From an uncultured Bacilli bacterium (GTDB lineage: Bacteria; Bacillota_I; Bacilli_A; RFN20; CAG-826), in contig CAKPJO010000001.1 of the NCBI GenBank assembly GCA_934162685.1, positions 62,001 to 126,000 of the forward strand: 64,000 bases of DNA, in the 5' to 3' direction. The notes beneath the pieces were generated by a model. That model had not been told where the DNA came from. It searched no databases and was given only the letters and a program-made list of their open reading frames with translations. A program made the translations under genes and the position numbers. This document shows positions 25,737 to 34,883 of the stretch, one piece after another. Position 1 is the first letter of the stretch. Each line of letters begins with the position of its first letter.

Positions 25737-26348
25737 TTATTCTTCATCAAAGATATCATCCATCGAATGGAAGCATTCATCATCAATACCTGTGATGAAT
25801 ATCTCCCTTTCCTTTGCTGATAATTCTGGAAGAACATCTTGAATATGCTCGTAACCAGGTTCTGCAAAATACCAACGAAGCCAATTTTCAAATTGGTCTT
25901 TGTTAATATTAACCGTGTGATATTCTTCACACATAGGACACATTCTCCCTATTGTGAGAATACCTTTTTTGTAATTTTGGAGATGAATTTGGAAATCTCC
26001 AATAACTAATGGATCGAATCTATAATAAAAGACTCGCCCAATGTATTCAATTACATTGATATTGTTTTCAAATCTTTGAATATCATCAATGCAAATCATT
26101 GGAGTAAACTTATAATTAACTCCAACAAACATTTTGAATGAAGTTGCCTTTCCTTCTTCGTCATAGCCAAGTTCAATTTCAACAGGATATAAATCTGTTG
26201 TTAGAACATAAGCATTTTTCTTTTGTGATTTAATACTCATATTGCCAAATTTAACAATATCAGTATCATCGTCTACATCTTCAACTGTAAATTCTTTGGT
26301 TGCTAATAAAGCTTTAACCAAACTTTCAATCATAATAATGTTTTTCAT
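25737..26348 (-). CDS. Hypothetical protein with a CxxC pair
   Basis: A 203-residue protein. A CPMC motif in GRMCPMCEEYHTVNINKDQF may form half of a metal site; the C-terminus (PELSAKEREIFITGIDDECF) is typical of small phage proteins with a final helix and acidic tail. The leader shares a palindromic block with 24303-24368. Function unknown. Confidence 0.7.
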   Translation of the reverse strand: MKNIIMIESLVKALLATKEFTVEDVDDDTDIVKFGNMSIKSQKKNAYVLTTDLYPVEIELGYDEEGKATSFKMFVGVNYKFTPMICIDDIQRFENNINVIEYIGRVFYYRFDPLVIGDFQIHLQNYKKGILTIGRMCPMCEEYHTVNINKDQFENWLRWYFAEPGYEHIQDVLPELSAKEREIFITGIDDECFHSMDDIFDEE

Positions 26349-26369
26349 ATTTTGTTCCTCCGAGTTTTA

Positions 26370-26435
26370 TAGACTTCACTGTCTAGTTATATCTTTTTAT
26401 ACTAGTCAAATGTTTACCAGACATTTAATTCTAGT
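26370..26435 (-). promoter_or_regulatory. Conserved palindromic leader, copy 2
   Basis: Carries AAATGTTTACCAGACATTT (26408-26426) and the downstream AGTATAAAAAGATATA and CTAGACAG blocks, about 75% identical to copy 1 at 24303-24368. It lies 25-90 nt before the gene starting at 26348. Two matching leaders point to shared regulation. Confidence 0.55.
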
Positions 26436-26520
26436 TCTCTGTTTCGCTCGAAAGCTCATCAGCGTTGGACTTTTACCGACGGACAGAGAGCAAGTTTATA
26501 GTCTTGCTCTGTATATGAAA

Positions 26521-27375
26521 TTATTCCTCAAGAATTTTTTGTAGTTGAGAAATAATTTCTTTTATATTTTCTGGAACTTTTGCTTCAGGCTTGTGGTAAA
26601 CATCCCAACATTTTTCATTCCTTAAACGAGGAGCTTTTTCTTTTAACTCTTTAATAAATGCCAAGACAGCTGGCATTTGAGATATTTCGATTTCTACTTC
26701 TGAAAAATAGAAAGTTTTGTCCTCTTCGACAGAAGAATCTATTTCAAATGAATATCTATTTCCTCCATAACTACGTTGGCTGTATTCGTTAGTCAATGTA
26801 ATTTCTAAAAGTTCGTCATAGTGGAGTTCATCTTTATAGATTGTGGCGGTTAATGATAATTCACCATCACGATCGTGCACTCCAAGTTCACAATATTTTA
26901 ATAAATTGAGTTTCGTGAATGTTTTACAAAATTTATTTAATTTTTTTGTTTTTTCAATACTTTCTTCATATCTTTTTTTGATTATAGAATTAAAGAAATT
27001 TAATATCTCTTTAATTGGAAGGAATTCTGTTTCCCATTCTTTTTGAGAAACTTTCCAGCTTGGTGCTGGGTGTTCTTCTGATCTTTCGTCGAAAATAGTG
27101 ACAGAGTCACTATCAACTTCTTCGAAGTCACATTCCTTTCCGTCTGGATATTTTGTTTCAATGGAAGGACCAATTAATAGACCGTTCATTGAGAATAAGT
27201 CTACTTGTCGTTTCCACATATGCATTGTTGTTAGGACATAATTACCATGCGATAAAAAGATAAAGAAGACTTCTCCGTTATCTTCTTTAATATTTGCGTA
27301 CCCATCTATTTCAACTAATTGCCATTTTTTCAAATGTTTTAATTGAAATAATTGTGTTAATAATGTTTTGTCCAT
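26521..27375 (-). CDS. Hypothetical protein
   Basis: A 284-residue acidic protein with no recognisable domain. Lysine-rich helical segments (KKRYEESIEKTKKLNKFCKT) alternate with strands. GGAGGTAAC precedes the start. It is the first gene after the 1.1-kb structured gene-free block, so it may be transcribed from that block or from a promoter within it. Confidence 0.7.
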   Translation of the reverse strand: MDKTLLTQLFQLKHLKKWQLVEIDGYANIKEDNGEVFFIFLSHGNYVLTTMHMWKRQVDLFSMNGLLIGPSIETKYPDGKECDFEEVDSDSVTIFDERSEEHPAPSWKVSQKEWETEFLPIKEILNFFNSIIKKRYEESIEKTKKLNKFCKTFTKLNLLKYCELGVHDRDGELSLTATIYKDELHYDELLEITLTNEYSQRSYGGNRYSFEIDSSVEEDKTFYFSEVEIEISQMPAVLAFIKELKEKAPRLRNEKCWDVYHKPEAKVPENIKEIISQLQKILEE

Positions 27376-28490
27376 AATGTTACCTCCAGTAACCGATTCT
27401 TGATATTATCTCCATCGCTTGTGTGGCTTTTTATATTTCACAAGATTTTACGTTTTGAGTTTCAAGGATTACGTTAAACCTAAAGCGCTCATCAGCACGG
27501 AGTCTCGCTCACCTCCGTGGACACAGAGAATTAACTCTGTGTTTCGAAAATAAATAAAAGCTCTTTCTGCGTCGAAGGTACGTAATCCCCTTTCCCGCTC
27601 TCCTGAAAGAAATCTTTATAGTTTATTATAAAACTAATTAGTGTATTAATTGTTTCCGATTAATTGTTTACAACATAACGGCGTCTGAAGTACGCGCTTC
27701 TGCCTGTTCCTATGCTGTTCACTGCGTCCAACTCTGCGTCAACGTCACATTGTTGCCTAGCACTGTCACGTTATATTCTACTAGGACTTTAGGTTTTTTC
27801 TTGAAATGGGTGACCTTAAACCAATACCATAACTAATGTGACTCCGCTCTCCTGAGTTTTCCGCTCTCCTGCTACTATAGCGAGGTAGTTGTAAACTAAG
27901 TGACTATTGAATCCTTCAACAATCACCGTTGTTAATCGGATAATTAACAACTAATAGTTTATACTAGAGCTTAACAAGCTTCCTTGATTGAAGCTTGTTC
28001 TAAGCTCTTAGGAAGATAAAAATCTTCCATACCCTAGAAAACTAATTTAAACTAGAGTTCTCTTAGCCGAGCAAGTGCCTTACTATGTCTTGAATATCTC
28101 CTAATGGAGCCCTAGTCCTTTCATCTAGGGGTTTACTACCGAATTCAGCTATATCTCCATTCCTCAGCCGTTGTGACATGACTTTGTTGTGCCCTCTTAC
28201 AACAAAGCAAGAATCTTGTGATTCTCAACGCTGGTGGGAATGTACCAGTTGCTGTTGATTCACGGTTTAAGTAGGCTCAAACCGTACCTATCCTGCCGCC
28301 ATGCTTCCAAGGTGGGAAGTTTGCATTCTGGCCAGTCGGGAATTGCACCCTAACGCAGGTTTTATATTGAGAGTATTGGAATCATTACTGATTCATGCTC
28401 CGCGAAGGCTCTAGTGCCTTTCGCTAAGGAATATTTGCATCACTGCAAATCCACCTTTTATAAAACACCCTATTGAATAAGGTGTTTTAC
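27376..28490 (-). ncRNA. Candidate large, highly structured noncoding RNA (about 1.1 kb)
   Basis: No gene fits either strand. Strong hairpins follow one another: CACAGAG/CTCTGTG (27524-27543), CACGGAG/CTCCGTG (27499-27522), GTTGTTAAT/ATTAACAAC (about 27930-27953), an about 18-bp stem AGAGCTTA-N-AACAAGCTTC with its complement (27965-28007), GGAAGAT/ATCTTCC (28010-28030), CCCTAG/CTAGGG (28109-28130), CTTTGTTGT/ACAACAAAG (about 28180-28207) and ACGGTTT/AAACCGT (about 28261-28287). CAGGAGAGCGG occurs three times. ATAGGAACAG is present at 27704-27713. Size and setting recall the ornate large phage RNAs ROOL and GOLLD. The strand follows its neighbours. Confidence 0.65.
28462..28488. terminator. 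Hairpin terminator-like element
   Basis: AAAACACC (28462-28469) pairs with GGTGTTTT (28481-28488). It is symmetrical enough to act in either direction and separates the small gene at 28506 from the structured block. Confidence 0.5.
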
Positions 28491-28515
28491 AAAAAGAGGA
28501 TAGCGTTAAGCTATC
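28491..28515 (-). terminator. Rho-independent terminator overlapping a stop codon
   Basis: On the minus strand GATAGC (28515-28510) and GCTATC (28504-28499) form a 6-bp stem followed by CTCTTTTTG. The stop codon of the gene at 28506-28676 lies inside the hairpin. Confidence 0.7.
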
Positions 28516-28676
28516 ACCTTTTTTGATATTTTGTGAATTTTCACATTTGTGTGACCACAAGATTCCAATTCACGTTTAACTTTCTCAGCTTGAGCTTTGG
28601 AAGTCAAAACTTCATAAGAAGTTTGTTCAACTCCAGTGCCAAAGGTGTTGAAAGTTATGAAATATAAATATTTCAT
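28506..28676 (-). CDS. Hypothetical small protein
   Basis: A 56-residue protein (MKYLYFITFNTFGTGVEQTS) with AAGGAGG upstream of ATG 28676; a longer frame to 28745 lacks a ribosome binding site. The fold is probably strand-helix-strand (SKAQAEKVKRELESCG). A terminator overlaps its end. Upstream is an AT-rich leader of about 180 nt with a TATAAT-like box near 28722. Confidence 0.6.
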   Translation of the reverse strand: MKYLYFITFNTFGTGVEQTSYEVLTSKAQAEKVKRELESCGHTNVKIHKISKKVIA

Positions 28677-28857
28677 GAACGAATCCTCCTTTCTATATAT
28701 TTCACTTACACACATATTATTATATGTATAAGTCGTAATATACATTTTTTAATATATATTACACTTACCATATCTTTATATCCGATCAGTGAGCCAACAC
28801 GACATAAAAACCCAATATAAAGCGTACTTCTGCTTTTTTCATAAAACACCCCCCAAC

Positions 28858-28883
28858 AAAAAAAAAGAGCCCTACCAGGCTCT
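28858..28883 (-). terminator. Rho-independent terminator
   Basis: AGAGCC and GGCTCT (minus strand) flank a short loop and are followed by nine T. It lies 18 nt after the stop of the gene at 28901 and closes the RNA polymerase operon. Confidence 0.85.
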
Positions 28884-28900
28884 CTCCTTTTCTCTTTTCC

Positions 28901-29416
28901 CTACTCTTCTTCTTCCAAATCAAACGGTTCTTCACTAACCGCATCTTTAAAAGTATGAAGACGAGGTAACGTCAAATAATTTTTCAAGATATACGCCACA
29001 TCCTCAGGCTTATACGAAATTGCGATAATAACGAAATTGTTAAACGATGGATCATCCTCAATAACGGTATTAAAATAAGTCATCCAAGCTTTAGAATAAG
29101 ATAAAGGGATATAACCTTTAATATCAGAAATTGGAATATCAGGTTGAATGCCCCTAAAAGAACACCAGGCCTCAAAATGGTCCTTACGAATTTCGTAAAG
29201 GTAGTGAGAAAGGGTGTCAACGATATCTTCTACAGAAGAGCAGATACCGATTACTTGTTCGCTGCTAGCATCTGTAATCCAATATAACTCAATGCGAACA
29301 TTACGTTTGTTTTTAGGAAGTGAATGAAGACGACGTTTAGAAACTTGATATGGAGCATAGACAATATTATCCTCATCTGGAATAAGAGAACTTTCGATTT
29401 TTTTCAATTTTTTCAT
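28901..29416 (-). CDS. Hypothetical protein, last gene of the polymerase operon
   Basis: A 171-residue protein starting MKKLKKIESSLIPDEDNIVY. It combines a basic front (RRLHSLPKNKRNVRIELYWI) with an acidic tail (EEPFDLEEEE). No known family. GC content is higher than in the cluster to its left. A strong terminator follows, so it is probably the end of a unit that begins with the RNA polymerase. Confidence 0.7.
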   Translation of the reverse strand: MKKLKKIESSLIPDEDNIVYAPYQVSKRRLHSLPKNKRNVRIELYWITDASSEQVIGICSSVEDIVDTLSHYLYEIRKDHFEAWCSFRGIQPDIPISDIKGYIPLSYSKAWMTYFNTVIEDDPSFNNFVIIAISYKPEDVAYILKNYLTLPRLHTFKDAVSEEPFDLEEEE

Positions 29417-29562
29417 TTTTAAAATCTCCTTTTTTTATTATATAAATAATAATACATATATATAATCACTCTAGAATCAATTTTAGCCGATTTTTTTGAA
29501 GTTAAATCTAATAAATTAGGAAGTGAACTTAAAACTTTAATAAAATATACCTTAGCCGACGA

Positions 29563-30255
29563 TTAAAGTGTAATTTCTGTTTGAACGAATGAAGAAAGGA
29601 CGGCGGGGTTACAATCACCGATAATAATATTTTCGGAAGGGACGATAAGATGTCCTTCGTGCCAAGGAAGGCGGAAACAAGCGATGGGGTTATTTGAACC
29701 AACGACTTGGAAATCTAAGTGATAGGTATCGTGAAGTGTTTTAACTAAGCTTTCTTGAACGGAAGGTTTTTTTGTATCAAGCCCTGCTATGTAAAAGATG
29801 AACTTGCGGTCATACTTAATCCAATGTGAATGATGTGGATTCATCGCGGCATAGACGGCGAAAGCGGTAAGAAGACGTCGAATGTCTGGAGAGGTTTCGT
29901 GGTGCTCATAAAATGTGTTGTTTAGGTTTTTAATGTCGATAGGATTAATAAGAAGAACGCGTGAACGCGACTCTGCTACTTCGGCGCGTTGAAAGGCGGG
30001 GAAATAGAGAGTGGCGATACGTGAAGCCGCTTGACGTGAAAAACCCAACGAGGAGGATAGGGCATCTTGAATTGCAAAGAGCGACTCTGAGGGAGATACG
30101 GAACCTCCTTTGCTTTTATAAATGTCATAGAGGAAGCGCCAGGTGTAGGGCTCAAGAGGTCCTACGAAAGTGACGCTTTCTTGTTTTTGGGATGGTGTGT
30201 TGTTTATATTTGTGCTGTTATTATTATTGTTAGTACTATTATTATCTGTTGTCAT
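29563..30255 (-). CDS. Hypothetical protein coupled to the phage RNA polymerase
   Basis: A 230-residue protein. The first 20 residues are low-complexity (TTDNNSTNNNNNSTNINN) and are followed by a compact domain (EPYTWRFLYDIYKSKGGSVS; LGFSRQAASRIATLYFPAFQ). ATG 30255 has AAGGAGG upstream and overlaps the end of the polymerase gene by 14 nt. Such coupling often links partners, so it may be a polymerase accessory factor; this is inference. Confidence 0.7.
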   Translation of the reverse strand: MTTDNNSTNNNNNSTNINNTPSQKQESVTFVGPLEPYTWRFLYDIYKSKGGSVSPSESLFAIQDALSSSLGFSRQAASRIATLYFPAFQRAEVAESRSRVLLINPIDIKNLNNTFYEHHETSPDIRRLLTAFAVYAAMNPHHSHWIKYDRKFIFYIAGLDTKKPSVQESLVKTLHDTYHLDFQVVGSNNPIACFRLPWHEGHLIVPSENIIIGDCNPAVLSSFVQTEITL

Positions 30256-33200
30256 TTTGAAAAGAACCTCCTTGTTTAAATTCATTATTAATAACATTAT
30301 TAATAACATTATTAATATCTTGTTCTATGGCATCGTGAGGGGCAAGATAGTCATCATCATAACCGAAGAGGCCATTAAGCATACGTTGAATGGAAATCTC
30401 AAGTTGAGGAGTGACTTTTTTAAGGGAATATTTGACACCAAGATATTCGGTGCCGTTTGGATCTCTTATCGGGCAATAGGAATCGCCGTATGGAATAAGA
30501 GAAACAATTTGGTCTTCTAAGACGTCCCAAGCGAATGCCCAATTAAATGTTGAATAAAGAGGTGCTAAACGAGAGCAATAGAAGAGGAATTCATCACCAG
30601 ACATGTTATGATCAACGAGTTGATTTTGAAGGTCGCCGATAAGTGATTCTATGAGAGAAGAGCGAAGCTCGGAATAGGTGTCTGGGGAGAGGTCGGAGAA
30701 TTGAGAAGAAGAGAGGGACTCAAGATGTTTGATTTGTTTACGGGCAATATAAATTTTATAAAGCGAACGTACGAAGTCTAATTTTTCTTGGGAGAAGAGG
30801 GGGGCGTAATGCGCTTCGAAAGTTGGAAGCATTGATACGTTTTTCTTCTTAGCGTCGCCATTTTTGGCAAACTTGATGTCGAAATCAACATTCTCGAATT
30901 CGCGACATAATTTATTCATTGTACAATTTGAGGTGATAAGGGGCGAATACTTTTGATATTTACGCACAAGATTTGTTTCTTCTGGAGTTTTGTTTTCTTT
31001 ACGAAGCAGTTTCTTAAACTTAATGCCGAACATATCGCGACTTACCTCGTTATAGGCGGACTCAAACTGTTTAAAGCGTTGATTAAGCTCTGGATAGAGA
31101 TAGCGGAAGAAGTAAGGTTTTTTAGAAATAACCATGGCATTATGTTTAAACTTTGCGAGGCGTTCTTCTGGAGTATCATCTTCTGTTATTTGTTCAAAAT
31201 GTTTCCAAGAATGAGGGAGAGACGGTTTGTCGGCTCCTTTAATACGGTCAATTTCTTGACCAACGATTTCACGTAAGAGCTTAATACGTGTCATAATTTC
31301 GTTATATTGATCTTGTTGTGCTGGATTATCGAAGATTGCTGCCATTGCATAGAAAATAGTGGCGCAATTCGAGAAGCCTCCAACGCCTGTTCCGAAACCT
31401 TTGGAAACGGTTTTAGTTATGTTTGCGACCGTCATTTTTTGGACGGGGGCAATGCCTTTTTCGTATGTTATAATATTTTGTTCTTTATGAGATCCTTTTA
31501 AGAAGTAAGGGTTGTCTGTGGATAGGACTATATCTCCCGATGATACCCTCGGTTTCCCGATATTTATAGGAGAAGGGGACTAGACTATATCTTAGCTAAT
31601 TAATAACTGTTTGGGGGTCATTAATCAGATGTTGGCACTTCGATTTAATGGATTTTATAATCAAGCTAATATCACCTGATAGCCAACCTTGTTTAAGGGC
31701 TCTACTCTACTCATTTATTTTTAACAGATTTTCTCTATTAATATACTTTCGATAGTCGTTTGAGTTTTTAAACCTTTTATGTAATTTGATTTAACTTACC
31801 ACAGGATTGTCGTCTCCTTTACGAGTTACGAGTTCCCTGTTAGCAATGCTATTATTCGCCATTATCCTGCGAAACACTTCACGTTAGCATTACACCCAGA
31901 TTTACTAATCTGGTTCACCAACTTTTACTATGACTAGTAATATGTCAATCATAGTCAGCATCGCTTAAGCGAGCTGTAGCAGCATCATATGTGCTGAATA
32001 CTATTCCAGAATATAGGTGGCTTAACCACCGCTTCGCCTCGTCAGAGTTTAATACGTCTGATGGGTCATGTTCGTGCATATCAATTTGAGGACTTCGACA
32101 GAGATCAACTCTCGGTACATTCCTATCGCTCCAGAATTTAGAATATATTTGATCTCTTCCAACTACCCCTATTGGCTCTAAACCTAGTGCAGATTGACAT
32201 TGGGCAACAGGATCTGACAACATAAACTGATAATTTCCATGAACCCAGATTTTGCCTATTTTGGCGCGATTAATGGTTTCAGTGATATTTTTATAAATCT
32301 TATGTTGAATATAACTATCTTTAAGGAAGTTGTTGTTTTTAACCAATGCTTTCATATAATTTGTTTGAGCAGTTCCATAAAGAGTATTAAACATAGAGTC
32401 TTCGTTTTTGGGCCCAAATGTAAATAGAAGTGTTGAAAGAGTCTCACCTGTACAAATTTGTTGTATCCAATCTACAGTCGGTTTAATAAGACTCTTAATG
32501 TCATCATTCGATAAAGTTAATGATTGAATGTATTGATAGTTTGCAAGAATATATTCTTCATCTTGTTTCTTTGGATAACGGGCAACTCCCCAAGGAATAT
32601 CGCCTTTTTCAGCATAAGATAAATATTCTTGCCAGCTGTTATAATATTTATGAGTTTTGAATTGCGATTCTGAGAGAAGAACATCTATTTCGTCTATGTT
32701 ATATTCTTTCCCCCATTTGTCACGAATTGTTGAAATTCCATGCTCGTGAGCGTATCCTCTAAAATCGAATGATACAACATTTCCCTTTACGAAAGCTGAA
32801 CGCGCAACGAATGAACAAGGGGTATATGATAAATCCATATCTTCCGCCCAGAGAGCTGCGAATGTTGGATCAATTAATCCTTGCCCATCTGCACAGTTAA
32901 GGTCTAAATCCATTATGCGTTTTTCAATAATAGATTCACCTTGTTCGTTTTTACAAATGAAATCAACAGGTTCATCTTTAAGAGTTCTGTGAAAGTCTTT
33001 AATAACACATACTCTTGGTGTTCTAACCCACAAAACAGAAGAGAAGGATAAAGCGAAGTATGCGGTATATTTAGCTAATACAAATTCTGTTGTTTTTTTA
33101 TCCAGCCCGCAGTTTAACGTTTCGACCACTTGTTTGCGATATTTTGTATTGATGAATGTTGCGGTGTTTCGTCTAATTTGACCCGACCCGCTGCATAAAT

Positions 33201-33615
33201 ATGAATAGTGAACTCCGTTACACACAAATCCTTTTGTTCTTATTGCGTGGAAGTCGCTTTTCTTTTTATCAATACAGATATTGATGATGTCTTTCACAAA
33301 TAGAAGTTTCGTGATGTGATGATTTAATACATTGGCTTCTTTATAAGCACCTTGTTTTTTGTAGTAGTGCATTTTGTCTCTAAAGCGTGCGATGTAATTA
33401 AATATTTCTCTATGATCTCGATAATCATTATGCATATGTCGAAGTTGTCTGAATACCATATTGTCTCCAATAGAAACAATGTTAGCATCTTTCATACCTT
33501 GTGACATTGTATAATTAATTTCATAGAACCCTGATTCTTTATTGTAGTTATCCGAGTTCACAACCATAGAGGCTGGTAATTTGAATATTTGATATAAGTT
33601 TTGTATTACTGGCAT
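30242..33615 (-). CDS. Two-barrel (QDE-1/YonO-type) phage RNA polymerase, interrupted by a group I intron
   Basis: Joined exons 33615-31948 and 31537-30242 give a 987-residue protein. Motifs: SGSGQIRRNTATF (about 142-154), NCADGQGLIDP (240-250), the R-x4-KG element SFVARSAFVKGNVVSFDF (268-285), and the metal-binding loop SDADYD (551-556) completed by GD from exon 2, giving DYDGD. Exon 2 continues IVLSTDNPYFLKGSHKE, and a later EIDRIKGADKP block fits the conserved K-G region of this family. Family members are single-chain RNA polymerases (SPbeta YonO, crAss-like RNAPs, QDE-1). Without splicing, exon 1 stops one residue into the intron and lacks the last aspartate. A host-type promoter lies at 33709-33736, so it is likely early. 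It would transcribe later phage genes (inferred). Confidence 0.85.
31538..31947 (-). ncRNA. Group I self-splicing intron (410 nt, no ORF)
   Basis: On the minus strand, exon end ACTATGAT pairs with the guide GTCATAGT 14 nt into the intron, with the expected T-G wobble at the 5' splice site. The P7 strands are visible: CGACTATCG (plus 31750-31758) with AAGATATAGTC (plus 31583-31593), the latter being the classic conserved S element. The intron ends in G (31538) directly before GGAGAT of exon 2. Removing 31538-31947 keeps the frame and joins DYD to GD of the polymerase catalytic loop. There is no homing endonuclease inside. I see all the pairings named here; other helices were not modelled. Confidence 0.88.
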
Positions 33616-33708
33616 TACCTTTTGCCTCCCCTTTCTGTACTCTTAATAGAGTGTTATGTTTTTTTATAATCTTGATGTTAATAATAGTAGTCAAGATTCA
33701 CAAATCAT

Positions 33709-33736
33709 AGTATACCTAATTTATTCCGATTGTCAA
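33709..33736 (-). promoter_or_regulatory. Vegetative promoter for the phage RNA polymerase gene
   Basis: On the minus strand TTGACA (33736-33731) and TATACT (33714-33709) with the same 16-bp spacer as the plus-strand promoters. It lies 94 nt upstream of the polymerase start and just after the stop of the gene at 33739. Confidence 0.8.
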
Positions 33737-33738
33737 GA

Positions 33739-34146
33739 CTAAAAAGGTGATTTTAAGAAAAATTCATCTTCGTCATAATCGTTGTTAGAATCGTCATTGT
33801 ATAATCTAAAATTACTAACGATGAAATCTAATACATCAATAGCTTCGTTTAAGTCAGGAACATAATAGCAAATGTTCTCTTTTGCAATCATATCAACCTC
33901 TTTTAATTCATCATTTGTGAGTTCTGTATTATTGTTTCCTAATGCTTCAACAAAAATGATAATGTTTTTTGAAGGTTTATTAATTGAAGATACACATTTG
34001 TTAATGCTCTTAATTGTAGGAAAGCATATTGAAATATTAACAGTGTCTTTTTCTATTTCTGACGAATATGCTTTTAATAGAATCTTTGTAAGTTTTTCGA
34101 ATTGTTCTTTTGTTTGTGGAATATCTTTCCATGGAATTGTTTTCAT
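33739..34146 (-). CDS. Hypothetical protein
   Basis: A 135-residue protein starting MKTIPWKDIPQTKEQFEKLT, with an alpha/beta pattern (NISICFPTIKSINKCVSSIN; NIIIFVEALG) and an acidic tail. It is the first leftward gene after the divergent control region. No family is recognised. Confidence 0.7.
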   Translation of the reverse strand: MKTIPWKDIPQTKEQFEKLTKILLKAYSSEIEKDTVNISICFPTIKSINKCVSSINKPSKNIIIFVEALGNNNTELTNDELKEVDMIAKENICYYVPDLNEAIDVLDFIVSNFRLYNDDSNNDYDEDEFFLKSPF

Positions 34147-34838
34147 ATTTGATAATCTCCTTGTGTAATACTTTTAAAGTGTTTTCTTTTGTAATGTGTT
34201 TTTTACTTTTACTTTTACTTTTACTTTTGTTTCTTAATTAGTTAGAGAAGTAAAGACGAGGTATGTAATAAAGATGAGGCAGTCTTTATTTTTTTACTTT
34301 CTAACTTGTACACTAATAGTATATGCTAAATAAATAAAAACAACAAGTTTTTTTTAAAAGAAAAGTAACAAAAGAAAATAATAAGGATATATATTTAATA
34401 ATTTTATATTATGTTAACGGAATATACCAGAGGTATATTCCTAATCTTTTTATCTTTATCTGTATCTTTTTTTATTACATAAAAAAATCTACAGTATTAA
34501 TGTATATTATTTCTTTTTTTTATTTTCTTTGTTTTCACTTTCTCTTTGTATATATTTATATATATTTCTCTTTAACTTTTATTTCTTTTGTTTTTATACT
34601 CTTTGTTTATAATACTTTGTGTATATATATTCTAGTATTATAATATTTAAAGTTATAATAAAAGTTTATATATACTAAGTTTTATAATAAAAAAAGAATA
34701 ATACAAAGAGTATATATATAGTTAGGTATTTTATATTTGCGAAGCAAATAAAAATAAATACGGGAGCGCGGGCGTATATGCATGTGTAATATAAAATCAA
34801 GGAAAACATATGTGTAAAAAATTTAAAGAAAAATCTTA
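34147..34838. other. AT-rich divergent control region
   Basis: About 0.7 kb with leftward genes on one side and the rightward late module on the other. It has four ACTTTT tandem units (about 34203-34228), long AT tracts and no gene. A start for divergent transcription, and perhaps replication, fits the position. I see no palindrome strong enough to name an operator. Confidence 0.55.
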
Positions 34839-34864
34839 TTGTTTTTAAAAACTTTGCATATAAT
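34836..34864 (+). promoter_or_regulatory. Probable promoter of the late module's first gene
   Basis: TATAAT at 34859-34864 with a weak TTATTG at 34836-34841 (17-bp spacer). It lies 20 nt before the ATG at 34884. The -35 is poor, so it may need an activator. Confidence 0.5.
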
Positions 34865-34883
34865 ATATACAGTAGGTGATATA

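Noticed and set aside
27376..28490. tRNA-like pieces (a GGGTGCAATTCCC arm) in the structured block
   Set aside because: No matching acceptor stem, D arm or anticodon arm at the right distance.
31520..31540. A second AGATATAGTCC, resembling the group I intron S element
   Set aside because: It is exon 2 coding sequence (GGA GAT ATA GTC CTA). Only the copy at 31583-31593 pairs with the CGACTATCG strand and lies upstream of the 3' splice site.
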